A stretch of 64,000 bases of DNA, from NCBI GenBank assembly GCA_016861105.1, contig BOKS01000002.1, positions 186,001 to 250,000 of the forward strand, in the 5' to 3' direction. Source of the DNA: Betaproteobacteria bacterium. GTDB taxonomy: Bacteria; Pseudomonadota; Gammaproteobacteria; Burkholderiales; Casimicrobiaceae. Position numbers and translations under genes: made by a program. Under the pieces are notes generated by a model. It was not told where the DNA came from. It did not search any database and saw nothing but the letters and a program-made list of their open reading frames with translations. This document shows, in pieces, positions 53,391 to 63,494 of this stretch (position 1 is the first letter of the stretch; every line of letters begins with the position of its first letter).

Positions 53391-55508
53391 TCAGTTCGGC
53401 CGGTTGACCGTCACCCGGACGTTGCACTCGGCGACCTGGCACGTCGCACTGCCGGTCGTGAAGTCGCGGTTGCGGACGTTGACGTAGTACGTCTGGCCGG
53501 GCACCAGCTTCGGCGCACCGCCCGGCATGCCGGTGAGCGCGAACTGGGCGCTCGGATTGATGCCGAAGCCCCACGCGAGCGGCGCCGTGGACCCGGTCGA
53601 GTCCGTCGGCGGGAACACGTTGGGGGTGAAGCCGCGGAAGTCGCACGACGACGGCGACAGCGTCATGATGCGCTGCACCGGCGGGCCGTTGTGCTCGACG
53701 ACGCTGATCGTGCCGGGGACCGTCGTGCCGCTGGCGTTCGCCGGCACCGTGAAGCGCCCCACGAGGATCGCGTCGTCCTCGAAGCCGCCGCCCGGGTCGT
53801 TGGTGTCGATGAACCCGCCCCACACGAGGTTGACGCGCTTCACGTTCGGGAAGTTGCCGCACAGGTCGGCGCCGCCGGGCGGGGGCGTCTGCCAGTCGAG
53901 CGTGATCGACACCGGCGGGCTGGTGCCCAGCGCGTTCGTGGCCGTCACCGAGTACGACTGCATGCCGGTCGTGGCGCTCGCCGCGCGGCAGGTGTTGCCC
54001 GTGAGCGGCGTGCAGTTCGTCCAGTTGTACGACGTCGGCGACTGCGTGCAGGTCGCGGTCAGCGTGGACGTGCCGCCGGCGAACGGCTGCGCCGGGTTGG
54101 CGGAGAGCGTGCACGTCGGCGGCGCCGTGGGCGGCACGTTCCAGTCGACCTGGATCGTGGCCGCGGGGCCGACGCCGGCCGCGTTGCGCCCGTTCACCCA
54201 GTAGGTGCGCGTCCCCACCGTGGCCTCGCTGGTCACGCACACGTTCGACGTGCTGTTGCACCCTGTCCACTGGTAGGCGGTCGGCGCGTTGGTGCACGCC
54301 GCCGTCAGCGTGAGCGTCGTGCCGACCGCGGGGGACGTGCTGGACGCGGTGAGCGTGCACACCGGCACGGTGCCCGTGGGTGGCGGCTGCGTGCCGCCCA
54401 CCCAGTTCACCGACACGCTGGCCTTGGGCGCCGTTCCGGCGGCGTTGGTCGCGCGCAGCGCGTACAGGATCGTGCCCTGCTGCTGGCCGATCGGCGAGCA
54501 CGACGTCGTCGCGGCCGCGCACTCGCTCAGCGGCACGCACGCGTCCGGCGTCAGCGGCGAGCACGCGAGCCACTCGTACTTCGCGACCACGCCGGTGCAC
54601 TGCGCGGTCAGCGCGAGCGGGAAGCCGATCTGCGGCGCGGTGCTGCTGGCCGTGACCGAGCACGACGGCGGCGCGTCCGCGGGCGGCTGCCAGTTCAGCG
54701 TGACGGTCGCGGTCGTCCCGGGCCCGCTGCCGTTCGTGGCCACGACGCCGTAGGTGACGTTGCCCGCCTGCGTGGCCGTCGTCGTGCAGGCGCTCCCGTG
54801 GCCGGCGCACCCGAGCCACGCGATGGCGGTCGGCGACCCGGTGCACGCGGCCGTCAGCGTCAGCGGCGTCCCGAGCGACGGGTAGGGGACGTCGGGCGTG
54901 ATCGTGCACTGCGGCGACCCGGCCGCCGGCTGCGCGGCGGCGATGTTCGCGGCGCAGAAGACGATCGGCGGCGGACCGCCGGTGCCCTCGAGCGAGTAGC
55001 CCTTGGCGAGCATCTCGGCCACGACCGCCTGGTCCGTCGTGTACCGGTGGTTGACGTCGGCGCGGCCGTTGTAGAGCCGGTAGACCGGCTTCGTGTTCGC
55101 GGGGCACTGGCCCGTCGAGGCACTCACGCGGTGCACGCGGAACGCCTCGTCGGTCTCCAGCAGCCACGCGTCGGGAAATTTCTGCTTGACCTCGTCGCAC
55201 TCCTGCGGCGTCGCCGAATAGAAGTGCGAGTCGAGGCCGCGCGCGGGATTGCCGTAGAAGCGGCAGACGGCGATGCTGTTGGCGAGCCGGCTGTCGCCGG
55301 TGTTGAAGACCTGGATCGTCCTGCCGGTGCGCATCCAGCCGGTCAGCGTGCCCGCGTCCAGCGCGAGGACCTCCTGCGGGAATCCGGTCAGGAAGTAGTG
55401 GTCGAGCCCGGCGTGGTAGTACTCGATCAGGTCGCGTGCGCGAGCGGTGGAGGCGGCGGCGAGCAGGGCGGCGGCGAGGAAGGCGAGGGCGAGGCGCTGG
55501 CGGAGCAT
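53391..55508 (-). CDS. Large exported protein: DUF5648 domain, four Cys-paired Ig-like repeats, unique C-terminus
   Basis: A 705-residue exported protein. The signal peptide is MLRQRLALAFLAAALLAAAS; an upstream in-frame ATG at 55523 is equally possible. Residues 28-190 are a DUF5648 domain (IEYYHAGLDHYFLTGFP, later DSHFYSATPQECDEV, then VYRLYNGRADVNHRYTT). Next come four Ig-like repeats of about 95 residues, each with a TLTA(A/T)CT Cys strand and a WxxC partner, joined by Pro/Thr linkers. The last 125 residues form a different beta-rich domain with two Cys pairs. It is probably a secreted or surface protein of unknown ligand; no anchor motif is seen. Confidence 0.85.
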   Translation of the reverse strand: MLRQRLALAFLAAALLAAASTARARDLIEYYHAGLDHYFLTGFPQEVLALDAGTLTGWMRTGRTIQVFNTGDSRLANSIAVCRFYGNPARGLDSHFYSATPQECDEVKQKFPDAWLLETDEAFRVHRVSASTGQCPANTKPVYRLYNGRADVNHRYTTDQAVVAEMLAKGYSLEGTGGPPPIVFCAANIAAAQPAAGSPQCTITPDVPYPSLGTPLTLTAACTGSPTAIAWLGCAGHGSACTTTATQAGNVTYGVVATNGSGPGTTATVTLNWQPPADAPPSCSVTASSTAPQIGFPLALTAQCTGVVAKYEWLACSPLTPDACVPLSECAAATTSCSPIGQQQGTILYALRATNAAGTAPKASVSVNWVGGTQPPPTGTVPVCTLTASSTSPAVGTTLTLTAACTNAPTAYQWTGCNSTSNVCVTSEATVGTRTYWVNGRNAAGVGPAATIQVDWNVPPTAPPTCTLSANPAQPFAGGTSTLTATCTQSPTSYNWTNCTPLTGNTCRAASATTGMQSYSVTATNALGTSPPVSITLDWQTPPPGGADLCGNFPNVKRVNLVWGGFIDTNDPGGGFEDDAILVGRFTVPANASGTTVPGTISVVEHNGPPVQRIMTLSPSSCDFRGFTPNVFPPTDSTGSTAPLAWGFGINPSAQFALTGMPGGAPKLVPGQTYYVNVRNRDFTTGSATCQVAECNVRVTVNRPN

Positions 55509-55760
55509 GGGCGGTCGGTGCATCGGCGCAGGACGGGCGGCGGGAGTGCCGCGCGCGCCGGATGGGCCCAGTATTGCACGCGCGGACGCCCCGCGGGCGT
55601 CCGCCCGGCAGGGACGCGTCGTGCCCGCGGGCGGCTCAGCCCGTGACAGGTGTGCCGGGCAGGAGTTCCCCGGCCTTCGCGTCGGCGGGCGCGCGCCCGG
55701 GGGCGCGCGGTGCCTGCGATCCGCTCCGGTGCGCACCCGCCGCCCGGCGGACGCGACGCG

Positions 55761-55788
55761 CACGCCCGGGGAGTGGGCCCCGGGCGTG
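55761..55788 (-). terminator. Perfect 11-bp terminator hairpin at the end of the mutase-hydroxylase operon
   Basis: CACGCCCGGGG (55761-55771) pairs without mismatch with CCCCGGGCGTG (55778-55788) around a six-base loop, starting five bases past the binding-protein stop. It marks the 3' end of the operon that begins beyond the right edge of the window. No T-tract. Confidence 0.72.
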
Positions 55789-55793
55789 CACGC

Positions 55794-56954
55794 TCACGGC
55801 TTCATCAGGCGCCAGCCGCCGTCGCGGACGGTGATGAGCACGCGTCCGCGCTGGTCGAAGCCGGAGTGGTCGGCCGGCGTCATGTTGTAGACGCCCTGCG
55901 TGCCGACCAGCTCGCGCGTGCCTTCGAGGGCGTCGCGCAGCGCGGCGCGGAACTCCGCCGTGCCGGGCTTCGCCTTTCGCGCCGCCTCCGGGATCGCACG
56001 CGCGAGCAGCAGGCCGGCGTCGTAGACGTTGGCGCCGAACGTCGCGGGCCGCGTTCCGTAGAGCTTCTCGTAGGCGGCGATGTATTCGGTCGCCACCGCC
56101 TTCGACGGGTTGCCGTCCGGGATCTCGGGCAGGACGAGCATGAGGCTCGCGGCGAGGACCGTGCCTTCGACCTTCGCGCCGCCGATCTTCAGGAAGTCGG
56201 GCGCCGCGGCCCCGTGCGTCTGGTAGATGCGGCCCTTGTAGCCGGCGTCGACCAGCGTGATCTGCGGCAGCACGGTGGGGCCGCCGGCGGCGGCGACGAG
56301 CACGGCGTCGGGCTGCGCGGACACGAGCTTCGCGACCTGCCCGATGACCGAGGTGTCGGAGCGCATGTACCGCTCGCTGGCGACGACGCGGATGCCGGCC
56401 TTCTGCGCCTGCGCGTTGAACACGTTGTACCAGTTCTCGCCGTAGGGGTCGTTGAAGCCGATGAAGCCCACGGTCTTCACGCCCTGGCTGGTCATGTGGC
56501 CGACCAGCGCCTCCGAGATCAGCGCGTCGTTCTGCGTGGTCTTGAACACCCAGCGCTTCCGCTCGTTCATCGGCAGCACGACGGCCGTCGTGCCGACCGG
56601 CGCCAGCATCGGCGTGCCGGTCTCGGCCATGAACTGCACGATGCCGACCGCGTTCGGCGAGCCGGACGGTCCGATCAGCGCGTCGATGTTGCGCTCCGAC
56701 AGCAGCTTCTTGACGTGCATGACGGTCTGCGTCGGATCGCTCGCGTCGTCGAGCACGAAGTACTCGACGCCGAGGTCGCCGATCCGGCGCGGCAGCAGCG
56801 CCGCGGTGTTCTTCTGCGGGATGCCGACGACTGCCGTGGGGCCGGTCGCCGACGCGATCACGCCGATGCGGACCTGCGCGGTGGCGGGCGGCGAGCCCAG
56901 CGGCAGCCCGAGCAGCAGCGCGAGCGCCGCGGACGTCCAGTGCGTTGCCTTCAT
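55794..56954 (-). CDS. ABC transporter substrate-binding protein, branched-chain amino acid type (Peripla_BP_6)
   Basis: A 386-residue periplasmic binding protein of the LivJ-like family. The signal peptide ends near residue 24 (PPATA). VRIGVIASATGPTAVVG is the typical first strand, DALIGPSGSPNAVGI the ligand loop, and KTVGFIGFNDPYGENWYN the hinge. The ATG at 56954 has an AAGGAGGAG ribosome site. It is the last gene of the operon, 41 bases after the CoA-transferase. In this family such proteins often bind aromatic or organic acids, so it probably captures the operon's substrate. No permease genes adjoin. Confidence 0.92.
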   Translation of the reverse strand: MKATHWTSAALALLLGLPLGSPPATAQVRIGVIASATGPTAVVGIPQKNTAALLPRRIGDLGVEYFVLDDASDPTQTVMHVKKLLSERNIDALIGPSGSPNAVGIVQFMAETGTPMLAPVGTTAVVLPMNERKRWVFKTTQNDALISEALVGHMTSQGVKTVGFIGFNDPYGENWYNVFNAQAQKAGIRVVASERYMRSDTSVIGQVAKLVSAQPDAVLVAAAGGPTVLPQITLVDAGYKGRIYQTHGAAAPDFLKIGGAKVEGTVLAASLMLVLPEIPDGNPSKAVATEYIAAYEKLYGTRPATFGANVYDAGLLLARAIPEAARKAKPGTAEFRAALRDALEGTRELVGTQGVYNMTPADHSGFDQRGRVLITVRDGGWRLMKP

Positions 56955-56995
56955 CGTGACTCCTCCTTGGGTTCGGTGCCTCGCCTCCGGGCGCC

Positions 56996-58204
56996 TCAGG
57001 CGCCGGCCGCCACTCCGTCCCGCGCGAACGCGGCGATCTCCGCGGCGCTGTACCCGGCCTCCGCCAGCACCGCGCGCGTGTGCGCGCCGTACTTCGGCGG
57101 GAACGGGTAGTCGCTTCTCATGCCCGGCAGCGTCGTGCCGGGGGGCTGCATCGTGACCGCGCGGCCGTCCGGCGCGCGGGTCGTCGTGAACGCCCGCCCG
57201 AGCGCCGGCAGCGCGCGAACGCGGGCGATGTCGTTGATCGGCGCCCACGGGATCGTGGCCGCCGAGAGCGCCGCGCCGAGCGCCGCCGTCGGGTGCGCGC
57301 GCGTGACGGCGATCATCGCCTCGCGCAGCGCGGCGCGGTCCTGCTGGCGGCCGGCGTTGGTCGCGCGAAGCGGCGTCGCCACGCCGGCGAACATCGGCGT
57401 GGCCGTGAGGCGCCGCCACTGCACGTCGGACCCCACGGCGAGGTAGACGAACCCGTCGCGCGTCGGATAGACGTTCGTCGGGATGAACTTGCGGTGCTCG
57501 TTGCCGGCCCGCGTGATCTCGGAGGGCTCGCAGCCGAAGTCGACCAGCGGCAGCGTCGTGATCAGCCACGACGCCGCGGCCTGCAGCATCGACACGTCGA
57601 TGCGCCGGCCGCGCCCGGTCTCCGCGCGCTCGAGCAGCGCCAGCAGGACGTTCGCGTACACCTCGTCGCCGGCCTTGAGGTCGACCAGCGGCACGCCGCT
57701 CACCGTGGGCGGCCCGGAGGGGTCGCCGGTGATCTCCATGAACCCGGCCATCGCCTGCAGCACGGGGTCGTAGCCGGGCACGTCGGGATGCTCCGGCCCG
57801 AGCGCCGAGATGCCGGCCCAGACGAGGTCGGGCTTCGCCGCGGACAGCGTCGCGTAGTCGACGCCCAGCGCCTCGTAGCGCGCCGGCAGCACGTTGCAGC
57901 AGAACACGTCCACCTCCAGCGCCGTCAGCAGCCGGGCGAGGACGGCGCGCCCGCGCCCGTCCTTGAGGTTGAGCGCGATCGCCTCCTTGCCGACGTTGGG
58001 GGCGATGAAGTAGGTGCGGCGGTCGTCGTCGACCGCCTGCCTGCCGATGTAGCGGTTGGGGTCGCCCGGCAGTCCGTCGCCGGAGGGCGTCGACTCGATG
58101 CGGATGACGCGCCAGCCGAGCTGCACGAAGCGCAGCGTCGCCGACGGCAGCGACAGCGCCTGCTCGAGCGACAGGACGGTGCGGCGGCGCAGGCTCGTGC
58201 CCAT
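56996..58204 (-). CDS. CoA-transferase family III (CaiB/BaiF)
   Basis: A 402-residue family III CoA-transferase. The N-terminal half has [15 protein letters not shown] and the [15 protein letters not shown] segment. [19 protein letters not shown] follows, then [22 protein letters not shown], whose first Asp probably is the catalytic acid, and [11 protein letters not shown]. The first 30 residues differ from the usual LEGLRVLE-type start. It would move CoA from a donor to the incoming acid, activating it without ATP. It is 14 bases behind the hydroxylase large subunit and 41 bases before the binding protein. Confidence 0.9.
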   Translation of the reverse strand: MGTSLRRRTVLSLEQALSLPSATLRFVQLGWRVIRIESTPSGDGLPGDPNRYIGRQAVDDDRRTYFIAPNVGKEAIALNLKDGRGRAVLARLLTALEVDVFCCNVLPARYEALGVDYATLSAAKPDLVWAGISALGPEHPDVPGYDPVLQAMAGFMEITGDPSGPPTVSGVPLVDLKAGDEVYANVLLALLERAETGRGRRIDVSMLQAAASWLITTLPLVDFGCEPSEITRAGNEHRKFIPTNVYPTRDGFVYLAVGSDVQWRRLTATPMFAGVATPLRATNAGRQQDRAALREAMIAVTRAHPTAALGAALSAATIPWAPINDIARVRALPALGRAFTTTRAPDGRAVTMQPPGTTLPGMRSDYPFPPKYGAHTRAVLAEAGYSAAEIAAFARDGVAAGA

Positions 58205-58218
58205 CGGGCGGCGCGTCG

Positions 58219-60558
58219 CTAGCCCGCGGCGCTGCGCAGCGCGCGGTAGACCTTCTCGGGCGTGAACGGCAGCTCGCGCAGGCGCACGCCCGTCGCGTTG
58301 GCGATCGCGTTGGCCGTGGCCGCCGCCATGCAGATCGCCGGCGCCTCGCCCACGCCCTTCGCGCCCTGCGGCCCCTCGCCGTCCATCGTCTCGATGAAGT
58401 GGACGTCCATCGCGGGGATCTCCGGGGCGGTGACGAGCTTGTAGTCGCGGAACGCGGGATTGCGGACGACGCCGTGGTCGACGACCAGGTCCTCGGTGAG
58501 CGCGTAGCCCTGTCCCATGACGATGCCGCCCTCGATCTGGCCCTCGATGCCGAGGCGGTTCAGCACGCGCCCGACGTCGTGCGCGCCGGTCACCTTGACG
58601 AGCCGCACGACGCCCGTGTCCGTGTCGACCTCCACCTCGACGACCTGCGTCGCCCACGCGTACGCGGCCGAGACGTCGCCCTTGTAGGCGGCATCCTGGT
58701 GGCGCGACGGCGGCTCGTAGTAGTGCGTGGTCATGACGAGCTCGGCCCGGTCGGAGAAGTGCAGCGACCGCAGCAGCTTCGCGAGCGTCGTGACGGCCTC
58801 GCCGCTCGCGGCGCGGACGATGTGGCCGCCGCGCAGGTCGAGCTCGGCCTCCGCGCAGCCGGCCGACCGCGCCGCGGCCGCGAGGATCTTCGCCTTCGCC
58901 TTGCGCGCCGCGCCGATCGCCGAGTTGCCGCCGATGAAGGTCGTGCGGCTCGCGTGCACGCCGACGTCCCACGGCGTGATGTCGGTGTCGTTGTTCACGA
59001 CCGTGATCGCGTCGAGCGGCACGCCGAGTTCCTCGCAGACCAGCTGGGCGAGCACCGTCTCCGACCCCTGTCCGATCTCGGAGGCGCCGGTGATCAGCGT
59101 CACGTGCGCGAAGTCGTCGATCTTGAGGATCGTGCCGCAGCCGTCGGACGGGTAGATCTTGGCCCCGCCGCCGACGTGCAGCATCGACGCCATGCCCACG
59201 CCCCGCTTGACCCGCCCCGGCGCGCGCTGCGCGGCCCGCGCCGCGGCGTGCTTCGCGAGGAAGCCCGAGGCGCCGGCGGCTGTGGCGAGGCACTCCTTGA
59301 GGCCGCAGGTGCGGAAGTGCATGCCCTGCGGCGTCACCTCGCCGGGGTCCTGCGCGTTGCGCAGCCGGAACGCGAGCGGGTCGATGCCGAGCTTCTCCGC
59401 GAGCTCGTCCATCTGCTGCTCGACGGCGAACGTGGCCTGCAGGTTGCCGTAGCCGCGGAACGACCCGGCGTACGGATTGTTGGTGTACGCGGCCGTGGTG
59501 TGGTAGCGCACGTGCGGCACGCGGTAGAGCGAACTGATCGTCTGCATCATGACGAACGGCGTGGTCGCGCCCCACGACGTGTACGCGCCGTTGTCGTGCA
59601 GCGTCTCGCAGACGCGGAAGGTCAGCGTCCCGTCCCTGCGCGCGCCGCTGGTGAGGCGCAGCAGCACCGGCTGGCGCGTCGGCGAGGCGAGGAACTCCTC
59701 CTCGCGCGTGAAGACGAGCTTGACCGGCCGTCCCGTGGCCTTCGCCAGGAAGACGCAGATCGGCTCGAACGGATAGATGTCGAGCTTGCTGCCGAACCCG
59801 CCGCCGATGGGCGGCTGGATGATCCGGATGCGCCCCGGGTCGATGCCCAGGATCTCGGCGAACTCCCGCTTGTGCAGGAACGGCACCTGGGTGTTCGAGT
59901 GCAGCGTCAGGTTGCCGGTCGCGTCGAACTGCGCGATCATGCCGGACACGCCCATGCAGCAGTGCGTGACGTAGTGCAGGCGGAACCAGCCGTCGACGAC
60001 GACGTCCGACGCCGCCTCGCCGGCGGCGACGTCGCCCTGCGCGTAGTCGAAGGTCATCGCCACGTTGGGGTGCGACGCCGCGTCCGGGCGCTCGGCGCCC
60101 TTCGTTGGCGGCCGGCCTTCGTGGATCACCGGCGCGCCGGGCGCGAGCGCCGCGCGGACGTCGGTCAGCGGCGGCAGGTCCTCGTAGACGACGTCGACGA
60201 GGCGCAGCGCCGCCTCGGCGATCTCCACGGTCTCGGCGGCGACGGCGGCGATCTCGTCGCGCAGGCTGCGCACCCTGTCGCCCTTGAGCGGCAGCTGGTC
60301 CCGGCCGACGCCGAGCGGCCGCTGCCAGGGGACGTCGGCCGCCGTGAGGACGGCGTGGACGCCCGGCAGGGCGCGGGCGCGCGAGGTGTCGATGCTCACG
60401 ATGCGCGCGTGCACCCGCGACGAGCGCAGGATGCGCGCGTGCAGCTGCCCGGGGAGGTCGAGGTCGTGGACGTAGCGCGTGCGGCCGCTGGCCTTCTCCG
60501 GCGCGTCGAGCTTGGCGACCCGCTTGCCGATCAGGCTCTCCTTGGCGATGACCGTCAT
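58219..60558 (-). CDS. Molybdenum hydroxylase large subunit (xanthine dehydrogenase family)
   Basis: A 779-residue molybdopterin-binding subunit. [23 protein letters not shown] opens the family, [11 protein letters not shown] binds the cofactor, and [18 protein letters not shown] and [13 protein letters not shown] follow, the last with the catalytic Glu. It hydroxylates a carbon of the substrate using water, with electrons leaving through the iron-sulfur and FAD subunits. The ATG overlaps the small-subunit stop by four bases. The substrate is not clear from sequence; the link with CoA-dependent genes suggests an acyl- or aryl-CoA or a related acid. Confidence 0.93.
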   Translation of the reverse strand: MTVIAKESLIGKRVAKLDAPEKASGRTRYVHDLDLPGQLHARILRSSRVHARIVSIDTSRARALPGVHAVLTAADVPWQRPLGVGRDQLPLKGDRVRSLRDEIAAVAAETVEIAEAALRLVDVVYEDLPPLTDVRAALAPGAPVIHEGRPPTKGAERPDAASHPNVAMTFDYAQGDVAAGEAASDVVVDGWFRLHYVTHCCMGVSGMIAQFDATGNLTLHSNTQVPFLHKREFAEILGIDPGRIRIIQPPIGGGFGSKLDIYPFEPICVFLAKATGRPVKLVFTREEEFLASPTRQPVLLRLTSGARRDGTLTFRVCETLHDNGAYTSWGATTPFVMMQTISSLYRVPHVRYHTTAAYTNNPYAGSFRGYGNLQATFAVEQQMDELAEKLGIDPLAFRLRNAQDPGEVTPQGMHFRTCGLKECLATAAGASGFLAKHAAARAAQRAPGRVKRGVGMASMLHVGGGAKIYPSDGCGTILKIDDFAHVTLITGASEIGQGSETVLAQLVCEELGVPLDAITVVNNDTDITPWDVGVHASRTTFIGGNSAIGAARKAKAKILAAAARSAGCAEAELDLRGGHIVRAASGEAVTTLAKLLRSLHFSDRAELVMTTHYYEPPSRHQDAAYKGDVSAAYAWATQVVEVEVDTDTGVVRLVKVTGAHDVGRVLNRLGIEGQIEGGIVMGQGYALTEDLVVDHGVVRNPAFRDYKLVTAPEIPAMDVHFIETMDGEGPQGAKGVGEAPAICMAAATANAIANATGVRLRELPFTPEKVYRALRSAAG

Positions 60559-61028
60559 GGAGCCTCCCGCGCCACGCGCTCGATGGCGTCGACGATCTTG
60601 ACGTAGCCCGTGCAGCGGCACAGGTTGCCCTCGATCGCGCGGAGGATCGCGTCGCGCGAGGCGCCCGGGTGCGCCTGCAGCCAGTGCTGCGCCTGCATGA
60701 CCATGCCCGGCGTGCAGAAGCCGCACTGCACCGCGCCGCAGTCGACGAAGGCCTGCTCGAGGCGCGCGCCGAGCGGGTCGCGCTCGGCGCCCTCGATCGT
60801 GGTCAGCTCGCGGCCGTCGCAGTCGACGGCGAAGAGCAGGCAACTGCACAGCGAGCGGCCGTCGACGACGATCGTGCAGGCGCCGCACTCGCCTTCGCCG
60901 CACGCGTACTTGGTGCCGGTCAGGCCGACGACCTCGCGCAGCATGTCGAGCGCGCTCATCGCCACGGGAACGGTCGCGCGCGTGCGCACGCCGTTCAGGA
61001 CAAAGCCGATCTCACGCGTGAGCGACAT
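60555..61028 (-). CDS. Molybdenum hydroxylase [2Fe-2S] small subunit
   Basis: A 157-residue iron-sulfur subunit. The plant-ferredoxin cluster is in [19 protein letters not shown] and the second cluster in [13 protein letters not shown] and [13 protein letters not shown]. Both sets of four Cys are complete. It carries electrons from the molybdenum centre to FAD. It overlaps the FAD subunit gene by 17 bases and the large subunit by four, so the three are made in step. Confidence 0.95.
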   Translation of the reverse strand: MSLTREIGFVLNGVRTRATVPVAMSALDMLREVVGLTGTKYACGEGECGACTIVVDGRSLCSCLLFAVDCDGRELTTIEGAERDPLGARLEQAFVDCGAVQCGFCTPGMVMQAQHWLQAHPGASRDAILRAIEGNLCRCTGYVKIVDAIERVAREAP

Positions 61029-61875
61029 CGTCGAGGATCCTTCGCGTCATGTTGAACACCAGCTCGCGGCGGTACCAGGCCGACGCGCGCACGTCGTCGA
61101 TCGGGCGCACGTCCTCGCGCGCCGCGGCGGCGGCGCGGGCGATGGTCGCGTCGGTCAGCGCCGCACCGTCGAGCGCCGCCTCCGCGGCGTGCGAGCGCAT
61201 CGGCACCGGCGCGACCGCGCCGTAGGCGAGGCGCACGTCGCGCAGCGTGCCGCCGTCGCGCGACGCGGCGAAGCCGATCGAGATGGTCGAGATGTCGAGG
61301 GCGGGCCGCGTGCCGAACTTGAAGAAGCGGCCGACGGCGGGCGCGCGGCGCAGCGGGACGCGCAGCGCGACCAGCAATTCGTGCGGCGCACGCGCGGTGC
61401 GTCCGGGACCGGTGAGGAAGGCGGCCAGCGGGAGCGTGCGCGTCGCCACGCTGCCGTTCGGCCGGCTCGCGAGCTCGACCTCGGCGTCGAGCACCAGCAG
61501 CGGCACGAGGGTGTCGCCGGCCGGGGAAGCGTTGCAGACGTTGCCCCCGATCGTCGCCGCGTTGCGCAGCTGGTCGCTCGCGAAGCGGTCGCACGCCTGC
61601 GCGAGCACGTCCGCGTGCTCCCGCACGGCGGCGTGGGCGAGCAGCTCCGTGATCGTGGCGAGCGCCCCGATGCGCAGGCACCCCTTCTCCACGGCGACGC
61701 CGCGCAGCGCGTCCACGCGGCTCAGGTTCAGCAGGCCGCGGCCGAGGCGCACGCGCCCCGCGTTCTTCTGAGGCATCAGGTCCGTTCCGCCGGCGAGGAT
61801 CGTCACGTCGCCGCCGGCGAGGTGGCCGAGCGCTTCGTCGAGCGTGCGCGGAGCCCAGTAGTGTTCGACGCTCAT
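61012..61875 (-). CDS. Molybdenum hydroxylase FAD-binding subunit
   Basis: A 287-residue FAD subunit (CoxM-like): AGGTDLMPQ near residue 30, and TIGGNVCNASPAGDTLVPLLVLDAEV holds the flavin (given here as position about 107-132). It lacks the roughly 40-residue [4Fe-4S] insert found in 4-hydroxybenzoyl-CoA reductases. The complex is therefore a hydroxylase of the xanthine/CO dehydrogenase type rather than a dearomatising reductase. The order FAD-FeS-Mo matches many such operons. The ATG lies two bases beyond the mutase stop. Confidence 0.93.
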   Translation of the reverse strand: MSVEHYWAPRTLDEALGHLAGGDVTILAGGTDLMPQKNAGRVRLGRGLLNLSRVDALRGVAVEKGCLRIGALATITELLAHAAVREHADVLAQACDRFASDQLRNAATIGGNVCNASPAGDTLVPLLVLDAEVELASRPNGSVATRTLPLAAFLTGPGRTARAPHELLVALRVPLRRAPAVGRFFKFGTRPALDISTISIGFAASRDGGTLRDVRLAYGAVAPVPMRSHAAEAALDGAALTDATIARAAAAAREDVRPIDDVRASAWYRRELVFNMTRRILDDVAHA

Positions 61876-61877
61876 CG

Positions 61878-63494
61878 TCACTCCGTGAAGCGGACGGGTT
61901 CGCGGTAGCGCCCCAGCGCGTCGGCGAGCGCCCGCGTGATCTCGCCGACGGTCGCGTAGGCGTTCACCGCCGCGACGATCGCCGGCATGACGTTGGCGCC
62001 GCCGGCCGCCGCCCGCCGCACGTCGCGCAGCGACGCGTCGACGGCCGCGCCGTCGCGCGTGCGGCGCAGCGCCGCCAGCCGATCGACCTGCGCCTGCGCG
62101 CCGGCCTCGTCGTAGGGGTGGAACTCGACGTTCGGCGCCTCGTCGTCGCTGCGGTAGCAGTTGACGCCGACCTTGCGCAGGCGGCCGGCGTCGAGGTCGC
62201 GCTGGCGCCGGTACGCCTGCGCCGACACCCGCGCCTGGATCGCGCCCGACGCCACCAGCGCCACGATGCCGCCGGCCGCGTCGGTCTCGGCGACGATCCG
62301 CGCCATCGCGGCGCGCATCTGGTTGGTGAGGGTCTCGACGTAGTACGAGCCGCCCAGCGGGTCGACGGTGTCCGCGAGGCCCATCTCCTCGACGAGGAGC
62401 TGCATCGTGCGCAGCGAGATGCGCTGCGCGTGCTCGCTGGGGATCGTGTAGGCCTCGTCGTAGCAGCACAGCGCCATCGTCTGCGCGCCCGACAGCGCGC
62501 TGACGAGCGCGTAGTACGCGCCGCGCACGATGTTGAGCTCGGGCTGCTCGAGCGTCAGGCCGCCGCCGCCGCCGCCGGCGATCATCCGCATCCACATCGA
62601 CGACGGCTTGCGCGGCGCATAGCGGTCGCGGACGATCTGCGCCCACAGGCCGCGCCCGGCGCGGAACTTCGCCACCTGCTCGAACAGGTTGCCGAAGATG
62701 TTGAAGTTGAACGACAGGCGACCGGCGAACTCGTCGATCGGCAGCCCGCGGCGCAGCACCTCGTCCGCGTACGCGCAGGCGATGCAGAAGGCGTAGGCCA
62801 TCTCCTGCGCCGGGTTCGCGCCCGACTCGCGGATGTGGTAGCCGCACACCGACACCGGGCTGTACTTCGGCGCGTGCACCGCGCAGTACTCGATGGTGTC
62901 GCCGACCAGCCGCACGGAGGGTCCGACCGGGAAGATCCACGTGCCGCGGCCGATGAACTCCTTCAGGATGTCGTTCTGCGCCGTGCCGCGCAGCGTGCGC
63001 AGGTCGAAGCCGCGCCGCTGCGCCATCGCGAGGTACATCGCGATCAGGATCGCCGCCGAGCCGTTGATCGTCAGCGACACCGTGATCCGCTCGAGGTCGA
63101 TGCCGTCGAAGGCGACCTCGAGGTCGCGCAGCGAGTCGACCGCCATGCCGACGCGCCCGACCTCGCCCTCGGCGAGGGGGTCGTCGGAGTCGAGGCCGCA
63201 CTGCGTCGGCAGGTCGAACGCGACGTTGAGCCCGGTCTGGCCGTTGGCGATCAGGTAGCGGAAGCGGGCGTTGGTGTCGGCCGCGTCGCCGAAGCCGGTG
63301 TACTGGCGCATCGTCCACGGCTGCCGGCGGTACATCAGCGGGTGGATGCCGCGCGTGAACGGGTACTCGCCGGGCCGTCCGAGCATCGCCCAGCCGCCGC
63401 TCGACTCGACGTCGTCGGCGGTGTACAGCGGCTGGACGGCGAGCCCGGACTCGTTGACCACCGGCGCGACGCCTTCGGGAAGCGGTGCGTTCAT
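61878..63494 (-). CDS. B12-dependent acyl-CoA mutase, large (catalytic) subunit
   Basis: A 538-residue TIM-barrel subunit of the methylmalonyl-CoA mutase family without the B12 domain, which is encoded separately next to it. GTAQNDILKEFIGRGTWIFP keeps Arg183, the equivalent of Arg207 that holds the substrate carboxylate in methylmalonyl-CoA mutase. CGYHIRESG keeps Tyr219-His220. The motif RGPY with Tyr89 of the classical enzyme is changed to RGIH (His51), so the radical-stabilising Tyr is missing. It should rearrange the carbon skeleton of a carboxylated acyl-CoA, but perhaps not methylmalonyl-CoA. It overlaps the B12-subunit gene by four bases. Confidence 0.92.
   Translation of the reverse strand: MNAPLPEGVAPVVNESGLAVQPLYTADDVESSGGWAMLGRPGEYPFTRGIHPLMYRRQPWTMRQYTGFGDAADTNARFRYLIANGQTGLNVAFDLPTQCGLDSDDPLAEGEVGRVGMAVDSLRDLEVAFDGIDLERITVSLTINGSAAILIAMYLAMAQRRGFDLRTLRGTAQNDILKEFIGRGTWIFPVGPSVRLVGDTIEYCAVHAPKYSPVSVCGYHIRESGANPAQEMAYAFCIACAYADEVLRRGLPIDEFAGRLSFNFNIFGNLFEQVAKFRAGRGLWAQIVRDRYAPRKPSSMWMRMIAGGGGGGLTLEQPELNIVRGAYYALVSALSGAQTMALCCYDEAYTIPSEHAQRISLRTMQLLVEEMGLADTVDPLGGSYYVETLTNQMRAAMARIVAETDAAGGIVALVASGAIQARVSAQAYRRQRDLDAGRLRKVGVNCYRSDDEAPNVEFHPYDEAGAQAQVDRLAALRRTRDGAAVDASLRDVRRAAAGGANVMPAIVAAVNAYATVGEITRALADALGRYREPVRFTE

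Noticed and set aside
58219-61875. 4-hydroxybenzoyl-CoA reductase
   Set aside because: The FAD subunit lacks the extra [4Fe-4S] segment and is of normal short length, so a dearomatising reductase is not supported; a hydroxylase is.
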